Below, in pieces: positions 50,193-61,702 of a stretch of 62,467 nt of DNA. Source of the stretch: Porphyra umbilicalis. Its lineage: Eukaryota; Rhodophyta; Bangiophyceae; Bangiales; Bangiaceae. The DNA lies in NCBI GenBank assembly GCA_002049455.2, contig KV919154.1, forward strand, positions 1-62,467, written 5' to 3'. Each line of letters starts with the position of its first letter. Within the stretch, counting starts at the first letter, position 1. The position numbers and the translations under genes are program-made. The notes under the pieces were generated by a model. The model saw nothing but the letters and a program-made list of their open reading frames with translations, did no database searches and was not told the DNA's origin.

Positions 50193-51994
50193 TCAAGTAC
50201 AACATGCGGTACGCGGACCCTGCGGCGACCAGCGTGGCGGCCAGGCCAACGACGTTCCCGCTCTCTTCACGCCCAGCGGGTGGCGGTGAGTGTCAGTGGT
50301 GGCACGGGCGGCGGTAGCAACGCAGGAAGGGTCGGAGGCGGCGGTCGCCAGACCAGGGAGCGCCTCACACAGGAAGGCTCGGGGAGCGGGGTCGAGGCCG
50401 AGCACCGACGCCTGCGGAAGGGAAAGGGAACCCGGCACGTGCGGCTGCGAGGAGAGTGAAATGGGCGGGGGGGGGGGGCACAGCGGTGGCGGCGGCGGCT
50501 GCGGTGCCCGCCGCCGCCGGCCCACGCTCTCCGACGGTTGAACTCCACGCCATTCCGGCTGCGGCGGACCTGGGAAAGTCGACCCCCCTACCCTCTTTGG
50601 CGGGCAGAGCAAACAGCTAAACCGTGACCCACCCCCGCAACAACTCCCCCTGAGCGCCGTCCGCAAGCCGTCCTCGACCCTCTTCGAGGTCCCGGTGGCG
50701 AGCCGACCACGCTGCCCGGGCCGCGTGCCGCCTCGCTGACGCTCGAAATGTGGCCCTCGGCGACGAGCTTCCCTCCGTCGCGGCGTCGGCGGCGGCCGCG
50801 ATGCCGGACGCGCAGCGGCCGGCTCCCCCCTGCTACCGCCGCCCCGGGGGGGGAGAGACCGTCGGCCGCCGCCGGTCAAGCCGTGGCGGCTGCTCCGACG
50901 TCGCCTGTGACGCGGGGCGGTCGGGCGGCTGGCCAGCCGCCGTGGCGTCGGCGTCTCCCCCCGGAGCCCGCTATCCGAGGACTGACACGACATCATCGAC
51001 GATTGGCTCGGCAACAGCGTCCCCGACGCCTCCTCCGCGGACCAGTATGTGGCGGGGGGGGCGACAGCGGCGGGGGGCGACGCGGCGGCGGCGGCCGCCG
51101 CCGCCGCCTCTCGCCGGCGGGCGGCCGTGACGGCGGGGGGGGTCCCTGCTGCCACCGCGGCAGCGGCGGTGGAGGCGTTCCGAAGACCGCGGGCGGCGGG
51201 CGTCGTGACCGTCACCGAACGCGCGTCGTCGGGGCACGCGGTGCCGCCCGGCTTCACCGCGCCGAGTGTGGCGGCCGTCATCCGCGCTGTGGCTAGCTCG
51301 GCGGTCGTGAGGACAAGGTCGATGGCAGCCGCCAGGTCGTCATAGTCCTTTTCGTTGTCGTCCCCCCCTCCTATCCCTCATGTGGTGCCGCCTAGAGTTG
51401 CGTGCACCGCGTCGGCCACGGCCCCTTACGACGGCCACAACAGCTTCGCCGCGCGGTCGACGTCAGTACACGTCCACGCGGGGCCCCCCGCCAACCCCCT
51501 GCTCGCAAACAATGACGCCTCGCCAATCGCCGCCGCCCTCCGCACGGACGTCCGCACACTCGCGTCGACTCTTGGCGTCAGGGCAATGCCGAGAGCCCCA
51601 GCCGACGCCGCGCGCCAGTACGCCGCCGCAGCGCCCGCCGCGGCGCCTGGCCAGCACAATACAGCCCAGCCGCTTCTGCGGCGGCGGCACGGGTGGTGGC
51701 AGCCCCGGTCGGCGGGATTTCTACCCCAGCGCCGATGACAGGCACCGACGGCGGGAGGTTGGGAGACGCCATGACGTCCGCTTCCCCAACGCGGCGGTTA
51801 GACCCCAACCGCACCGCGATGGCCTCCGTCGCCACGCCGAGCAGCGTCCGCGCGGCGAGCCTACCCCCCCACGCCAGGGGGCACATGCCCCCGCCCCTCG
51901 CAACCGCCCGTCCTGAATTGCCGGCACCTGCCTCCGTCGACCCTGCGGGCGCCAACGAGACGACTAGAGCCCGCACGGTGGCGCCCCCCCCCAC
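50193..51994 (-). CDS. possible gene of unknown function, fragmented frames
   Basis: Three minus-strand frames line up with coding-like composition. They are 51994-51578 (RTLLGVATEAIAVRLGSNRRVGEADV), 51659-51426 (AYWRAASAGALGIALTPRVDASV) and 51345-50900 (DLAAAIDLVLTTAELATARMTAATL, then APPATYWSAEEASG). They differ in phase, and G/C runs lie between them. I do not recognise the family; start and end are uncertain. It could be a decayed gene, a gene with introns or an assembly with indels. Confidence 0.3.
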
Positions 51995-52816
51995 CGTGTG
52001 TGGCCACGCCTTTCCCGCAAAAGAGCCGCAGCGTTTTTCGAGTTTCTATGCTTTTCTTTTCTGCTCGAAGACGAAGCACCAGCCCGTACTGTGCGGCGTA
52101 GCTCTGACCGAACCTCGGCATGGAGCGTTCTGCGCCCATTTCGAGGAAGCACCTCTATGTCCGGTGGTTGATGACAGCCGGAGCTCGTAGGATGTGACGG
52201 CGAATGGTCGAGGTGGTTGAGCACCCTCTCGTCTTGTGTCTTCACTTCTTCATTCTCGGTACCCATTCTTCCAACTGCTTGTATGTATCTCTCAGTCCGA
52301 ATCAAGACCGTCACTTTAGTCGGCCAAGTGCTTACTGTCCTTCCTTTACTTTTCTTTCGACTTGACCATTTGTTCCTTGGTAGTTCATCGCGCTCAGATC
52401 ACCTTGCCCTCAGAGCAGAGCAAGGGTTGAAGACCGCATGAGTCAGAGCAGCGGACTGCAGGGCTGGTTCTCTCGACCATGACCGACGTACAGGGCTTCG
52501 GAGGCGATGAGGGCGATCATTCATTCCATGCGAACTCCATCGAACAGCTTTCGTGGCAGTACATGATCGCTCAGAAACTCCGGTCTGAATGGTCGAGGAG
52601 TACAAGCCAGTCCACTGCTTCTGCGTCATCTAACGCCAAGAGAGTCCAGAGAAACATCGCCATAAAAAGATGTCATCTTGTTCTCCCATAAAACAAGAGG
52701 GGCTACTCTAGACGTAGGTCCCTAATCAGCAGGCACTCTGGTCCAGTGAAGAACCTCTGAAGACGCCCTGTGTCCCGCATTGGACGTTCGGCAACCTGCT
52801 CACCCTCTTCTTCATC
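51995..52816. other. upstream region of the transposase gene
   Basis: No gene was recognised and no clear terminal inverted repeat was found here. Confidence 0.35.
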
Positions 52817-53902
52817 ATGTTTGACGACACGGCACGGATGTTGGTCATCTCGTGGGTCTTGTTCGAAGACATGAGCATCTCGGAGGCGGCCAGGCGCTTG
52901 ATTTGCGACCGAAGCACGGCGGCTGCTTGGGTCAAGGCGTACAAGGACACCGGCGAGTGGTGGCCGGACCCGACCATCCGAAATCGTCATGCAGATAACG
53001 TTCGGTTCGACGAGCACTTCGTCCGCGCCGTGAGTGCCGTCATCTTGTCGGACCCGGAGCAGCTGTTAGGTGAAATGAAGGACGTGTTTATTTTTTTATC
53101 GACTTTGCCTGGTTATCGCGACTCCTACAAGTGCTCAATTGCCACCCTCGACCGCGTGCTGCGGGCTGCGGGCTACTCATACAAGCAGCTCTACCGTATG
53201 TGTCGGGAACGTGATCAAGCAAGGCGGGAGGCATTCGCAAGGCTATTTTTGTCAATCCCCCTTCGGTGCCTCGTGTCGGCCGACGAGACCCACAAGGACG
53301 GCGGGGACTTACGGCGACGACGCGGTCGGTGGCTGCGTGGTGCGCGTTACGAGTGCCAGTCGCGTGACCGGAGGGCGATGCTAAGGACTTCAACGATGAT
53401 GGCCGTGTCCTACTCGGATGGGGTGCTTCACTCGGTCAACACCCCCACCCCTCCGTCCCAGAATTCGGACGATTGGCTGCTCTTCCTCAACGGGCTGCTC
53501 CCAACGATGAACCGGTTCTTGCCTGGTCTACCGTGGAGGCTGCAACCAGACCGGTGCGTTCTACTATATGACGATACACCTATCCACTCGGCGGAGGCGG
53601 ATGCCTTCATCCGCGCAAACGGCATCTTTCGTCTTCGTCTTCCACCGTATAGTCCAGAGTTCCAACCGATTGAGGAGGTGTTTAGTGAGTACTCGCACCA
53701 GCTCAAGACGGCGCACCACTCGTATCGCGGGGTGCCCGAGGCGCTTCTACACGCAGTTGCATTGTCTAAGTTGGCTGCCCCAAACCTTGCGTCTCACTTT
53801 GAGCACAGCCTGTTGGAGGCTGTTCGAAACGTTACAGAGTTGTGTGGGCCTGGTGGGCCGTGGGAGGGTGTCTTTGCATCTCTGCCGGACGTGCGGGAGT
53901 AA
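52817..53902 (+). CDS. Tc1/mariner-IS630-type transposase
   Basis: The protein has 361 residues. The N-terminus has a helix-turn-helix region (MLVISWVLFEDMSISEAARR, DRSTAAAWVKAY), then a linker and the DDE catalytic core. The core residues are D156 in VSADETHKDGG, D252 in LLYDDTPIHSAEAD (the usual D-N-A-x-x-H block), and E286 in LPPYSPEFQPIEEVFSEY, a spacing of about 33-34 as in IS630/Tc1 enzymes. It would cut at terminal inverted repeats and insert at TA. The frame is intact, with ordinary codon use and lower GC than the array. It converges with the gene at 53959-55708, with only 56 bp between the stops. No closely spaced inverted repeats bracket the gene alone; the nearest candidate ends are 46348 and 56454. 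Confidence 0.88.
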   Translation: MFDDTARMLVISWVLFEDMSISEAARRLICDRSTAAAWVKAYKDTGEWWPDPTIRNRHADNVRFDEHFVRAVSAVILSDPEQLLGEMKDVFIFLSTLPGYRDSYKCSIATLDRVLRAAGYSYKQLYRMCRERDQARREAFARLFLSIPLRCLVSADETHKDGGDLRRRRGRWLRGARYECQSRDRRAMLRTSTMMAVSYSDGVLHSVNTPTPPSQNSDDWLLFLNGLLPTMNRFLPGLPWRLQPDRCVLLYDDTPIHSAEADAFIRANGIFRLRLPPYSPEFQPIEEVFSEYSHQLKTAHHSYRGVPEALLHAVALSKLAAPNLASHFEHSLLEAVRNVTELCGPGGPWEGVFASLPDVRE

Positions 53903-53958
53903 TGGGTCAAATGGTACAATACAATAAACGTCTATCAGATGGCCATGAAAGCAAGGCA

Positions 53959-55708
53959 CTAACGGCGATGGAACGTGACCCACGACAAGACCAGGTCACG
54001 CAGTCCCAGTGGGAGGGACGACACATCCGGATGAGGCTCGCCTTGCTCGCCCCACTTAGACAAAATCAAAACTACGACATCCACCGCACTCACAGTCGAG
54101 CCGCACACAGTATGACCACGTAGAAATCCTGAAACCATACCCCGACGGGCCTTCTCCACGAACGCAGCACGCTCAGAATCGTCCCCAGGTCCGAACGCAA
54201 ATGATGCCAGGTTCTCGGCCAAGGCAGCCGCGCCCAGCTGCCGAAACTCGCTGTCGCGTGGGCCTGTGGCTGCCGATTCGGTGCTGCCTGGCGCAGCAGG
54301 ACCGACTGCGCCGGCGGCCTCTGGAATCGGAGGGGGGGGGGGCGGTGCCTCTCCGGCGTAGAGGGCCCGCCTATAAATTGTTCAGCCACATACAAGAAAA
54401 AGAAGAAAGGGAGAATAGAAAGAGCGCTGGCAACGGAAAGGGGGGTTAGAACGTCAGGTCACACCACAAGTAAACGAGAACACACACTTGAGCTGAATAC
54501 CGCACGTCCCGGCACAGTGCAAGCACGCTCAAGCACGCCCAGAAAAAATTAAACAACAACTCACACTCGGTTGGACGTGCTGGCCCCGCCCACGTTGCCG
54601 AGCCGGCCATCGATCCTGGCAACCTGAGCGATCCACTTCTCCGCCGCAGTCTCCGCCAAACGCTTGCGAACTGCTCGGCGCACGACTGTAGAGTTCGGGG
54701 CCTCCCCGCTCGACGGCGACCCAAAATCGACGCCTGCTTGGCTCGCTCCGGCGAAAAGCAGCGCCACGTCACGCGGCATCCCGGCGGCCAAGCCAGTAGC
54801 CAACGACGAGTGGTAGACAGCTCCAAGCGGGTTACGAACCATTGCGGCTCGAGCGTTCGGGCCCGATAGCGCCGTCGTTGCTCGAGCCATTATCGCTCCA
54901 CGAGCCACATCTGGCTGCTCGGCGACGTCAGATCGTAGAGCGTCCCGACGCCGAGCCACTTGGGCTTGCGCTTCATCGGCGGCGACGGTCGCCGACCGAA
55001 AAGCAGCGGCCGCAACTTGCTTGAGGTGGGCGTCCGTAGTTTTCGCACACACCATCGATGCCACGTTCCACTGGACGCCCTTCTTTCGGCGAACCGAGAG
55101 CTTGCCTGTGGGGGTAAAGGAAAGATCAAACGCCTTTGACAGCGAAAGAGTGTGGGGAAGGTGGCCCTTTTGCAGACACAAGTGGCAACTACGAAGCCAC
55201 GGAGACACAGAGAAACGAAAATAGATCAAGCTCGTGGTCAGAATATTGCTAGGTCGAGCAGGCCGGCAAACAGATCTCTCGACGATGACAACAGAAAGAG
55301 AACATCCCAAACTCACTGTTTACTAAGGGCGCAACGCTTTACCCTTGCAGCCGAACACGTGCACGCCTGCGTCCGAAACGGGGCCGGCACGTTCGGGCTC
55401 GCCGTGCACTCACGCACGTTCGCCTCACACGTTCCGAAGTTGTGGGCATCGTCGGCAAATCGCCGGCGGTAGCCGCAAATAGAGCAAGCGTTAGCCGGCG
55501 CGGCGTCACCCTCGGCCACATCACCGTCAGGTTGATTGGCGACATGCCCACCCTTGTCCGCCGTCTCGGGACAGGTCCCAGCAGCCAGATCAGGTGAACC
55601 GGTCCGGGTGTCCTCCTCTTCCGACGATGACGAACGCGTGCCGGCAGCGAGCCCGGCCGCCTCCCTAGCAGCCGTCAAAATTGGTTGGATGTCGCTGCTG
55701 GATGACAT
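53959..55708 (-). CDS. multi-exon gene of unknown function with Cys-rich N-terminal region
   Basis: Three open segments in series look like exons. The first (55708 to about 55343; MSSSSDIQPILTAAREAAG) has a Ser/Glu-rich part and Cys pairs (CSICGYRRR, GTCEANVREC, ACTCSAA) that could bind zinc, and is followed by GTAAAG. The second (about 55112-54562) begins after CCCACAG and contains VAAAAFRSATVAADEAQAQVARRRDAL and VRRAVRKRLAETAAEKWIAQV, near a GTGAGT donor. The third (about 54370-53959) contains AALAENLASFAFGPGDDSE and GLRDLVLSWVTFHRR. Exon phases do not all agree, so boundaries are approximate. It lies tail to tail with the transposase inside the putative transposon and may be its accessory gene. 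The family was not recognised. Confidence 0.45.
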
Positions 55709-56429
55709 GGCGGGCGTGCGATTGGTCGGGGAGGGCGAGGGTCGGAGGAGAAAGGAGGATAGGTGGGGGGGGGGGGGGGGGGGCTCAGCATTGGCAACGT
55801 GACGAGCGGATCTGTCGACAAAAATAGATTGACGAGAGGACGGCGAATCATGCGCCAATTGAGACGTGGAGCAAGACCCTCTTGAGTGCGCAAATGACTG
55901 GACATGAATGATGGGCAGATGAAGCGTGCACAGCCGAGCTCAGTCGTCAGCCACCAGATGGTGTGGGGCGTGCCAGTGGCGTGCGACCGACGGACGCGTG
56001 AAATCGGTCACATTTTCCCAGATCGTCGCCCGCAGCCTGTTCGCAGCGCCAAGAGCGTCTAGCTGCTGAATTCTGTCGGTGCTCGTCACTTCACTGGCCG
56101 TAACAAAGGTCCGAGAAGACACTTACATCGCATGCTAAGATGCAATAACGCTTCTCAGAAAGCGCCCTGTTGTCTTGCTAAATGGGACGACAAGGCGACG
56201 AATCATGCAAGGCTCCACGAGAAAACGGCAGTCACGAGACTAATGTGTCGTTCTCTCATGACAGCCTCGCCTGCATCTTGCTGGAGACCACTGTGGGATA
56301 CAAAATGGACCGCAGAGGCTTGCAGGGACCGTGACCTTGAAACATCGGCCACGTTGTCTTTCTGTTCTGAAGAAACTTGAAATTCTATGAGTTTCAACTG
56401 TTGGATCCGATGACTGTTGCATTCCGTGC
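55709..56429. other. no gene recognised
   Basis: This is the 5' flank of the unknown minus-strand gene, with a G run at 55767-55785. Nothing else is seen before the inverted repeat at 56430. Confidence 0.35.
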
Positions 56430-56454
56430 CTGAGGATTTTTTGGAGAACGGCTG

Positions 56455-59293
56455 TATGAGCATGAAGGAGCCCTTGTTGTACCATGCTGAGCACACCGAC
56501 GTGACCAGGGACTGTGCTCTATCCTACTTGAGCTCCTCGGTCGACTGTCACGTGGTGTTTTTTTTGTCGGACCTCCTGCTGACACGCACAGGATGCCTGG
56601 CATGCCTGGTGGCGAAGGGCCACAACTCTTGGGTGAGTAGTTTGCCAAAAACCAAAGTCGTGCGGCGCTTGACTTTATCATTCCTCCTGGGTAAAGTGAC
56701 GTTCCTGATCACGCCTACGCAGTCATAATGGGCTAAATCCCACTCCATCATGCTGTTTTGCACCGACATGTATCCGGCAGCAGGGCCTTTCCGGACATGC
56801 GAGCTTTGTGTGACAACCGCTGCTGCGGCGTTGCCGCGCTGCCAGCCGCTGCTGCCGCCACCGCCACCTGCGCCGCGAATCCCCTGCGCTTGGTGGCGGC
56901 TGCTGGCGTGGCCGCCGTTGCCCTGCCGGCGACCGCCGCCGCTCCACAAAACCGCCGCCGCTGTGCCGCGTTGCCCGCGCGGCTTTCAGGCCGGTGAGCG
57001 GGCGGTAGGAGAAGGAGCATTACCCTGCCGCCGCCCGCGCACCCACCCGAACCGATGCCGTGGTGCTAACCAGTAGAGGTGGCGGCCGACGCGGGACCGC
57101 TCGCTGCGCCGCGGGCCACCAGCGCCGCCTGTAGAGGCGCAGGCTGCCGCGCGGCCGGAGCGGCCCCGCCGTCGGCCGCAGCCACACCTCGGTCATCTTT
57201 CCCCGGCTTCCGCCGGCTGGTCAGCCACCCTCAGCGGCGCGCCAGGCGTTTTCGATCGCGGTTGGTGGCCAGCGGTGGGGGCGGCGGCCGGTGGCAGCAG
57301 TCCCCGTCGACCGGGCCGCCGCCACTGCCAACGACGGCGACGGAGTGTGTCCTCGCCTGTGCGAAGACGCGTAAACGCCGCTGCTGCCTCCTCAACGCCC
57401 GCGAGCGCCAGCACGGAGGCGCCCGTGGCGTCGCGGCCCCTCGTCATTGGCGGAGGCGGGTACGGACGCGGCGCCCGCCCCGGGGGCGACGACCATGCCG
57501 CCACCCGCTGGGGGCATCTGCAGGGGCTGTGTTGGCGACCACAACGCCGCCCAGCCCCGTCACTGCCGGCCTGTCATCTCCCCTCTGCGGCGCGGCGCTG
57601 CGCGCGGCGCGGCGGCCGGTGGCCGGGGTGGTGGGGGCGGACACCGCGTGGCGGCCCTTGTTGGTGGGGAGGATGCAGGGGCGTGCCACGCCTTGGCTGC
57701 CCCACCGCACCCTGCCGCCACGGCGCCGCGCATCACTGGCCGCGGCGCTGTGGGCCGATGGCCATTGGGTACTGGAGGGGGGGTGCCGACGCTACGTCCC
57801 CTCCCCACCGCGACCAGCGCGGCGGCGTCCCCAGAGAGTGCGCTGCACGATGCGGCTTGGCAGCCGGCGGCGGCGGTGGTAGTGGCGGCGGCGGCGGCGC
57901 TTCCCGCCCGATTGGCTGTCGGAACCGCCGCCGACGGACACACGTCCCCATGCCTCTCGGCCACGGCGCGTGCGGCCTCAGCCGCCACACCAGCCACCTG
58001 GCCCGCCCGTGGGGCGGCGCCGGCGGCGTGGCCGCTCGTGGGCACGCCGCCGCTGGCATGCCGGCAGCCAGCGCCGAGCACAGGCGCCGACGTTCGGTCC
58101 CCCCCAATCCCCCCATATTCATGACTGGCCGTTTTATCGCCTGAATGCGAGGTCCCCCCGAGCAATAAGGAGGCTACAACGGCATCAAATCGGATGAGAA
58201 ATTGACGTTGAGCAGCAGAACGCGGGAAAAGTGGCCCCATCGCAATGGCGTCATGAGCGGGATTTGGATCTAAATCGTTTGCAACTCTACCCCCTCTCAG
58301 GCGTTGGAAACGGCCCCCACGATCGATTCTAGAGGTTTAATTTCTAGAATAGAACGTGGGCCCGTTTCTCTTGAGATCCTACACGGCTTTCCAGCAAACG
58401 AACAAGTGTGACCTCTTGGGATTCCTACTGGAAAATTGTAACAGATTACTTAAACGCTTGTATTAAAAGCCACAAGTACACTCAACCAACGCGGAAATCA
58501 AACTGGGGCCTACCTGCGGTATTCAAAAAAATATCGCCCTATAGCATGGGGACCTGGCCTTGTCGACTGCGTCTTGCCCCACTTGCGCCTTTGCCGCTAC
58601 GCAAGGGCCCCCTGCGCAGCGCTCCTCAAAGGATGTTCACACGCAAGCCCGTTTTTGACCCGTAAAGGTGCGGAACCACTGCGGAAGCAGCCTGTGGAAG
58701 GCTTCACAAAGCAAGAAAAATGATGACCATCAGCAACGCGAACCCTCCGAGACCGGCGATGACAGCAGCTGACAGTGGATACAAGCCAATCAGCGCCTTG
58801 TCATTCCACTGTGACCCAATGACAGAGCGGAGTTTCCCACCTACTCTGCGTGCAGCGAGCCATTCTCACCCGGCTGGCGCAAACGCAGCATGCGCGGTCG
58901 CAAGCCGATCTTGCGGCAGCTTGCTGAAGGCTGTTTGCGCATGCTGGTGAAGCACGTACCGGGGACGTGCGGCGTGCGGGCTGGGAGGGCGGTGCTTCTT
59001 TCGTCGAGACGCTTCCAATGGTGTACAGCACGCACGTCGCACGGTCCCGATTTGGCTGCACAAAATGTTACGGCTGGAAAGCAGGAGGAATACCCTGCCT
59101 GAGGGGTTCCGCAAAAATTTGCGGAGCTTCAGCAGAGAATTTACCGTCTGAGGGCGAACACGGTTTAAGGAGCACTCGCTGTTGCCCCGTGTCATCTGCA
59201 CCTTACCCACCAGGTGGACTGCAAGGTAAGGCAAGGCCCCTGCCCCTCTTCCTTTTGCCGCTCGCGCTTGACCCGTGCGTGGCAGGCGTCAAC
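56455..59293. other. GC-rich stretch without a recognised gene, then mixed sequence
   Basis: From 56800 to 58140 all phases are open because of GC content; candidates on the plus strand (57447-58124) and minus strand (58240-57560) are Ala/Pro-rich with no domain. From 58150 the GC falls. An inverted repeat lies at 58308-58366. Confidence 0.35.
58308..58366. repeat. 59-nt inverted repeat
   Basis: The outer arms AAACGGCCCCCACG and CGTGGGCCCGTTT pair with one mismatch. The inner arms ATTCTAGA and TCTAGAAT pair perfectly around a 9-nt loop. Confidence 0.65.
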
Positions 59294-60608
59294 ATGGTAT
59301 TCTTTTACACACCCCGCGAGGATGGCTACGTCATTTTCGTCGGTCGGGATAAGCACGAGAATGAGGAGCTACTCAAGTATGGATGGAACACGGACGTGTG
59401 GTTCCATGTCGATAAGGTGCGTGCGGCTGTTTTTAGTGGCTGTTTTGATTGTCGTATGTCGAGTGCCGTATGCCGTACGCCGTATGCCGTATGCCCGGGG
59501 GCAAGCATGGGCGGAGAGGAGGGCAACCTGGCAGCAGCACCTCTGTACAGCCATAGCAAGCATAAACGGGGAGGGTGGTCGTATCTGACATGCTTTTTTC
59601 ATCCTTTTCCCGCGCCGATGGCCCTCGTGGCACTCTGCTGTGCATCTCTTCGCCGGCCGTGGCTGTTCGCTCTTCTCCCCCCCACGTCTGTCCCAAACCG
59701 GCCTCCTCAGTTGTCGTCGGCTCACGTCTACCTCCGCCTGCCCGACGGCGTGACCATCGACACTATCGACGCCGGGGTGCTGGAGGATTGCGCGCAGCTT
59801 GGTCAACACAATTCTATCGAAGGCAACCGCACCAACGGGGTGATTATTGTCTACACGGGGTGGGCCAACCTCAAAAAGTCGGGCGACATGGCGACGGGGG
59901 CAGGTCGGCTTCCACGGCCACAAGGCCGTCCACCGCACGCGGGTCGACAAGCGGACAATGCGATTGTCAACCGGTTAAACAAAACCAGGCGGAGCGCTTT
60001 CCGGACCTTGCCGAGGAGAAGGAGTCGTACGAGCGGGGTTGGCGCGCGCGGTGCGGGTGGTGCGTTTTTGGCTCTGGGGGTGTGGGCGAGGGGCTCGGCT
60101 GCAGGGTTGCGGAGGGAGGGGCGCGGCTGGAGCTACGCCGTGGGTGCCTGTGGGTGGCTTACTGCGCGCCCGTCTCGGTGTGAGTGCAGGGGCAACCGGC
60201 TTCATGCCGTGGCCTTGGGACTCCCGCAATTGGCGTGGAGTATGGGCACTGCGACGCTATGGGGCCATGTGCGTGTCTGCCGAGTCAGGCTGGCCGCATG
60301 CATGCCACGCGCCTACCTGCAAGGTAGAGGACTAACGGGCTGCGCGTTCGGCGGGTGTTGGCTTGACTGGCTTGCCGCGTCTTCGGTGTTCCGCCCCCGC
60401 GCGGGCACTGGCCCCCCCTTTCCTCCCTGCGGTTCCTTCCTTGTCCCAGGCGGCGCGGAAACGGGAGCAAGAGGAGCGCGCCCTGGCCGCGAAGCGCGCG
60501 CGGGAAAAGTCGCAGCGTAGCTACACGCTGCTGCAGGTCGATGAAAAGAAGGAGTCGAACAAGGACATTGGCCGGAACTTTGACGAGTTTGAAGACGACT
60601 TTATGTGA
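59294..60608 (+). CDS. CCDC25: CCDC25 homologue (NFACT-R/DUF814 family), three exons
   Basis: Exon 1 is 59294-59416 (MVFFYTPREDGYVIFVGRDK to WFHVDK), donor GTGCGT. Exon 2 is 59711 to about 60037 (acceptor CTCAG; LSSAHVYLRLPDGV, VIIVYTGWANLKKSGDM, VGFHGHKAV, NRLNKT, ERFPDLAEEKE). Exon 3 is 60450-60608 (acceptor CCCAG; AARKREQEERALAAKRAREK coiled coil, then NFDEFEDDFM and stop). Order and motifs match eukaryotic CCDC25 closely, including the Lys/Glu-rich C-terminal coil. In exon 2 the phase changes three times within about 130 nt (59895-60010), the first at a run of five G. The second intron donor is uncertain. The gene is either recently decayed or carries assembly indels; strong conservation favours the latter. 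The cellular role in algae is not known to me. Confidence 0.88.
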
Positions 60609-61298
60609 GCGGCGGCGCCCCCGGGCCGTCGTTTGACAAGGTGTTTTCTCTGCTTGTTTTTGTTTCGCGTTGCTTGTTGTCCTGCCTCTTTCCGCTGACC
60701 CCGCCCGCCACATCGGCGGCGGTGTGGGTCCTCCTTCTCATGAGTCTTTTGCTCCAACAATGTCAAGCGAGGGTGCGTACTTGCAGTCAACAGCCTTTCG
60801 CCCTCGAGCGATGGTTGCCTGAGCAGCACACCGACAATGGGTGCGCGGGCATGGCGTTTGGGGCAATTGGCTTTCCACGTGGGATACAGCTGTAGCATTG
60901 ATGTGACTGCCGCGCGGCTGCGGCGGCGTCATGACGCCGGCGCGGTCCTGGCCCGCTTCATGTGCTCTGGGAGCAAGTCGCACCATTTCGGTCAGAGATG
61001 CCAGTGTTACTGTACCACGGTGCGGACACGATTGTCTGGTTCCTGTTCACCGCATTCCAGCCGACGCTTGTGTCAATGGCACGGCGCCTGCGCCCACTCT
61101 CAACACCCCGTCGTCACCCAACCACCCCCACCGGGCGCTGCCTACAACCCCGACACGGCAAGCCGCCTCCGCCTGCGCTCCCGAGCACCGCAGCCGCAAC
61201 ACCCCTTCCCCCACAGCGGCAACCACGCTCCACAGCAACACGCCCGCCGGCCACGCACTCAACAGCACAGCTGCGCCCACCACCCCTCACCCCCCCCC
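60609..61298. other. no gene recognised
   Basis: This lies between the convergent CCDC25 gene and the minus-strand gene at 61299. It contains short frames only and is C-rich at 61100-61310. Confidence 0.35.
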
Positions 61299-61702
61299 TC
61301 ATTTGCGGTTTGGGAGCCCGAGCGGAAAGTCCTTTTCCAGGAAGGGAAACTCGCGGCGGGTAAACAGGTCTGGCGTCTTGGCCCCGTGTGCCTGCCCCGC
61401 CGCGTAAACGCCCGAGGACGGCCGCAAAGGTGGCCAGGCCGCCGCCGCCGACGCCAGCCCCGTATCCTCGTGCGCGTCGACATAGTTGCTAAAGTCGCAA
61501 ACGCCCTCCCCAAAGTCGTGCGACTCGGTCAGCGGCGCCGTTGGCGGCTCGTCAACGGCCACGACACGGGAGGCGGCGCGCACGTCTTGAGAGAAGCGCG
61601 CGGGCATCCACTCGTGGGAGGTCGACCCGGCAAAGCGGAGGCCGCGCGCGGGGGCGCCCGCGCCGCGCGCAGGGCGGTGCGGACGCCGTGCCGCAGCGCC
61701 AT
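61299..61702 (-). CDS. small protein with mitochondrial-type presequence, function unknown
   Basis: The ATG at 61702 (MALRHGVRTALRAARAPP) begins an Arg/Ala-rich amphipathic presequence. With one extra C in the CCCCC run near 61655, the frame continues as RGLRFAGSTSHEWMPARFSQ, a typical matrix-protease cleavage pattern. It runs on to LFTRREFPFLEKDFPLGLPNRK and a stop at 61299, giving about 134 residues. As given, the phase changes once. A CTCGCAG just upstream of the ATG could be a splice acceptor, so an upstream non-coding exon is possible. A soluble mitochondrial or plastid protein is likely; the family was not recognised. Confidence 0.5.

Larger units (their letters stand above)
46348..56454. 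mobile_element. possible 10.1-kb DNA transposon bounded by TA-flanked inverted repeats
   Basis: The left end CAGTCGTTCTCCAAAAAATC (46348 on, preceded by TA) and the reverse complement of the right end, CAGCCGTTCTCCAAAAAATC (ending 56454, followed by TA), match over 25-26 bp with one substitution and one gap. TA next to each end is the Tc1/mariner target duplication. The block contains the transposase at 52817-53902. Against this reading, the size is unusual for the superfamily, and the two ends could belong to separate elements. Confidence 0.4.

Noticed and set aside
57447..58240. Two opposite frames near 57.5-58.2 kb as a gene related to the 50.2-52.0 kb candidate
   Set aside because: The resemblance is limited to short Ala/Val-rich stretches that GC-rich sequence gives by chance.
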